64,000 nucleotides of DNA from Antedon bifida (Eukaryota; Echinodermata; Crinoidea; Comatulida; Antedonidae). The notes beneath the pieces were generated by a model, which was not told where the DNA came from, did not search any database, and was given only the letters and a program-made list of their open reading frames with translations. Where the stretch lies: NCBI GenBank assembly GCA_963402885.1, contig OY727095.1, positions 20,961,001-21,025,000 on the forward strand, given 5' to 3'. Positions 60,584 to 64,000 of the stretch are shown in pieces (position 1 is the first letter of the stretch; each line of letters begins with the position of its first letter). The position numbers were made by a program, and so were the translations under genes.

Positions 60584-62991
60584 ATCTGAAGCTATTGCTG
60601 CGTTTACCAATGCAGAAACTACGCCAGCTCCGCACTTTCTTGACAAATCATGGAATACGGTACTTGCAAGCGATCAACAACTGTACAAAGAATTGAAAGG
60701 TGTTGCCCGAATAAATCTGATTATTATTTTCGAAATCCAATTGATGTTATCGCATATACCGTAATCTATCGCTCCACATAACATCACATTCTTTTATTAG
60801 GTAATTGGTAATGCCAAGGGCCGCAAATGCAAAGGAAACCAACATCGCATTTGTTCCTGGACCGTGGATCCAGTCGTGGATATTGTTCACATTCACGAAC
60901 AAAACGATAATTTATGGGAACATCAATTTTTCCATAACGAAGCATGGGCTAAAATAGGTGCAAGTACATTAAATTATCAATTTTTTTAAAGTAAAAGAGT
61001 ATCATACGAAAAAGAAAATCATAAATCATTTGTTAGGGTTATTCTATCATTTTTGGCGTAACAATTAATGAACGCTTACAATGCACACAAAGTTAACGAA
61101 TTATATATTATATATTATAATTTTCTTAAATTCACTTTTCTTTTGTTTATCCAACAAACATGTATTTCATTTTTTATTTTTTGTTTATTATTTTGTATTG
61201 TTTTGCTATGGAGGAAATGAAATGAAATGAAATATACTGATTGTTCTGCAATAGGGTGATAAAGGCGGTCCGTCAATGAAATTGGTGGCACAGATTGTCA
61301 ATGTCAACAAACCAAACTCAGCAACAACAACTGAAATAATTTCGATGTACAATGCATTTGACAACTATTCCAACATGAAAGCTATGTTTGGTGTGTACAC
61401 TGAACAGTTCGTTCATTTGCAGCAGAATGAGTCAACACTACAGATAGGGGGATGTGAAAAACCGGTCCGAGTATTTCTCTTCGGAGATTATAAGTGGCTC
61501 ACGAAGATCCTGGGCCACCTCGTACCGGTATCTACCTTCCCCTGTCTGTGGTGTTATATTCATCGTGACGACTTGTACAGGCCTGCAAATGAACAAACCA
61601 TTCGTCCACATTCACCAATGGTAAAATCTGAAGATGGCAACTGGTGTGAAAACACCTCGTGGTATGCCGAAGAAAGAACACCAGGACAAATGGCAACAGA
61701 CCTCGCAAACTGCAAAGAAAATAAAGGAGACAGCAAGAAAAACAGCAAGTTCCACCTATCAATCTTCGAGGCACCAATACTGCCAATGGGAAGTGACATG
61801 GTGCATGTAGTGCCACCAGTACTACATCATATTAGGTCTCACGGTTCATTTTTTTAAAGCAAATCGAGGATATAGCGAGACCAGCAGATGGAAGTAAAAA
61901 TGTCGAACAGAACCCGACGTTTGTTGAATGGAACATGAAAACGGAAGTATCAAGAGCCGACTTAAGATATCAAGTTTCGCTTCTGGAAAGATTTCGAAAG
62001 TGTATGAATGGTCAACGTGGGAATGGTCTTTCGGACAAATGTGCCCTAGCCACTTGTGCCCTCGCAAGACAAAGTAGAAGGAGTAGTGGCTGGGGACATT
62101 TCCTGGATTAGTTGCGACAGTTGTGATGAGGAGTTAGAGGAGGATAGGAAATGGTTTCATGTAGATTGTGTGGGCTTGAAGGGTGAGGACTATGTGAATA
62201 TGGAATTGCATTGTCCTCAATGTAGAAAGCAGCTTGAAACACCTGCTGATATTATGGAATGGCAAACTTATAGAGTAGAAAGTTGTAAGGAAAGCGTAGA
62301 AAAGATGGAAAACGAGAAGGGTGTAGCAGAGAAGGAATTGGCGGAAGTATATGAAGAAGTTAAAGGGATAATTGGTCCAAGAGAAAAGTTGTTGAATTCA
62401 ATTCTGGATGATGAGCTGCACGTCAAAAAACAAGAATACCATTCGCAATGTTTTGTTGGGAATCATTGCAAGAAGATTTTGCGTAATTCGGTGAGAGTCC
62501 TGGCATGCTTAGAGGGACTTTCCGATCACCAGATGTATGTTAATTTGTTCGGTAGGTTGGACCATATTTTTTCTTTCACAAGTGCAACATTTCTATGCGA
62601 CAACGAGGTCAAAGATGTTCGCCAAAGCTGTTGGGCATTGGGAATTTTCTTTTGCAGTATCTTTCCTGAGCAGAACATTCCGCCCAAACTGCACATCTTA
62701 ATATCCCATGTTCCTGAATGCGCACTTGTGTTTAGGACTTTAGGTCTGTTGTCCGAACACGGCATCGAGTCCCTCCACGCTCAAGTAAATGCAGACGCCA
62801 GGCAATATGCCCCAGTTCGAGATAATGTTGAAAGGCCAAGGTTAGTATTTAATCTCCGTAGTCAGAGAGCACTTGTTGGCACTGAAGGGTTGAACACGGG
62901 GAGAAGAAAGTGCCAATGTGGTGGATGTTTTCAGCATCAGGTGACAGCGAAAAATATTGCAAGACAAGTGGCGGGGGATAGTTTACCATAA
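60584..62991 (+). pseudogene. Transposase-like gene with partial PHD finger (gene H), frameshifted
   Basis: Blocks: 60584-60699 (FTNAETTPAPHFLDKSW); 60801-60957; 61255-61857 (GDKGGPSMKLVAQIVNV, then VRVFLFGDYKWLTKILGH and STFPCLWCYIHRDDL); 61857-62050 in a second frame (KQIEDIARPADGSKN ... LERFRKCMNG); 62047-62991 in a third frame, with CDSC...WFHVDC...LHCPQC (the last six ligands of a PHD-type finger), a coiled coil, KKQEYHSQCFVGNHCKKIL, PPKLHILISHV and GLLSEHGIESLHAQVN. D in GDKGG, D in FGDY followed by C-x2-C, and E in SEHGIES could be a DDE triad (inference). The resemblance to CMC transposases is only in pattern. Two frameshifts and one phase conflict suggest decay or sequence errors. 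Homologue at 85-1202. Confidence 0.6.
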
Positions 62992-64000
62992 AAAAAAACA
63001 AAAACAAAAAAAAACCACGGTGTATAGAGAGAGAGCACAGGCCTGTTTATGTTAACATTGTCTATCATACATAATTTGTTTTTGTTCTTGTAGGCCTATA
63101 TAAATCATTGTGTAAATTGTATAAAATCATGGCCCCGAAACCGCGACTCAGAAATACCGGGTTGGTATCTGGCGGAGGATAGTGTTACCATTAAAAAAAA
63201 CACAAAAAAAACACTGTATATAGAGAGAAAGCACAGGCCTATTTATGTTAACATTGTCTATCATACGTTATTTGTAATATGTTTTTGTTCTTGTAGGCCT
63301 ATATAGGCCTATAAATCATTGTATAAATTGTGTAAATTGTATAAAATCATGACTCCGAAACCGCGACTTAGAAATACCAGGTTGGTGTCCGGCAGTGGAT
63401 AGTTTCACCATAACAAATAATTTTTTTTAAAAACACTGTTGTATATATAGAGAAAGCACAGGTCTGTTTATGTTAAAATATTTTGCATAAGTTTAATATT
63501 GTACTGTACACTTTGTTTTTGTATAAAATCATGGCCCTGAAACCGCGACTCAGAAATACCGGGTTGGTGTCCGGCGGGTTATAGTTTTACCATATACAAA
63601 AAAACAAAACAAAAACAAACACAAAAATGTTAAAACGATGAATATATAGAGAAAACATAGGCATGTTTATGTTAACATTGTCTATCATTACGAATTGTTG
63701 TTTTTTTAAATATAATTGATGGCCCCGAAACCGCGATTAAGAAATATCGGGTTGGTGTCCGGCGGGGGATAGTTTTACCAAAGAACACTATGTATTATAG
63801 AAAAAAAGGTATGCCTATTTATTTTAAAGTAGTTTGTATTTAGTTTAATTGTATTGTACACTTTGTTTTTTGTATATATAAATCATGGCCCCGAAACCGC
63901 GACTCAGAAATACCGGGTTGGTGTCCGGCGGGGGATAGTTTCACCAAAAAACACTAAATGTATCTATAATTACATTTTTTTTAAAAGGTATGCCTGTTTA
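62970..64000 (+). repeat. Tandem copies of gene H's 3' end (about 165-220-bp units), running off the window
   Basis: The end of gene H (GGCGGGGGATAGTTTACCAT) recurs after each ATGGCCCCGAAACCGCGACT / AATACCGGGTTGGTGTCCGG block. Block starts lie at 63129, 63349, 63531, 63719 and 63885. Each is followed by an A-rich run and AGAAAGCACAGGCCTGTTTA. The units are diverged to different degrees and continue past 64000. Confidence 0.85.

Overview
The window is AT-rich eukaryotic DNA. Genes have short exons with GT/AG introns, the short word TAGGCCTA recurs throughout, and interspersed and tandem repeats dominate. The mix of EnSpm/CACTA-like transposase, BEN-domain genes, a CR1/Jockey-type LINE and foldback elements fits a marine invertebrate, perhaps an echinoderm. 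That placement is inference and not secure. No rRNA, CRISPR or bacterial-type operon was seen.

The main object is a candidate giant DNA transposon of about 39.8 kb, 13338-53184. Its ends are 31-bp terminal inverted repeats (CCCTTTGAAAAAAAA followed by TACCGTCGTTTACC, 29/31 matching), flanked by the dinucleotide AA on both sides. It sits inside the last coding exon of a BEN-domain gene (gene B). Joining the flanks across the element continues the BEN frame for a few codons to a stop. Inside it, in order, are: a BEN-domain gene (gene D, 15.1-22.0 kb, +) whose large intron holds a 2.1-kb TIR element; a roughly 180-bp satellite array split by a second, 6.6-kb TIR element (24936-31572) with a TA duplication; an intronless cyclin D-like gene (35.0-35.8 kb, -); a 10-exon EnSpm/CACTA-type transposase (gene F, 37.6-45.5 kb, +) whose exons all join in phase to 742 codons; and a second BEN-domain gene (gene G, 45.4-52.0 kb, -). 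The last coding exons of F and G overlap on opposite strands. The right terminal zone (52.0-53.2 kb) is an array of roughly 240-bp units carrying the same ACCGTCGTTTAC word as the TIRs. My working model is that transposase F plus BEN proteins D and G form the mobility module, by analogy with two-protein CACTA systems, and that cyclin D is cargo.

Left flank (1-13.3 kb): a decayed multi-exon gene of an unclassified transposase-like family (1-1.2 kb), a decayed 3' end of an EnSpm-like transposase (5.1-6.8 kb), a 624-bp TIR element (7823-8446), hAT-like and Tigger/pogo-like fragments (10.7-11.8 kb), and gene B. Right flank (53.2-64 kb): a tRNA-derived fragment, a CR1/Jockey-like LINE, an inverted copy of the repeat block seen at 4.0-4.9 kb, a second LINE fragment, and a better preserved member of the family seen at 1-1.2 kb, with a partial PHD finger (60.6-63.0 kb). 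Tandem copies of that gene's 3' end run to the window edge.

All three BEN genes share a phase-1 intron splitting the BEN domain and a short exon just before it that would break the reading frame if included. All exon models are mine, made by eye from splice consensus and frame; none has transcript support.
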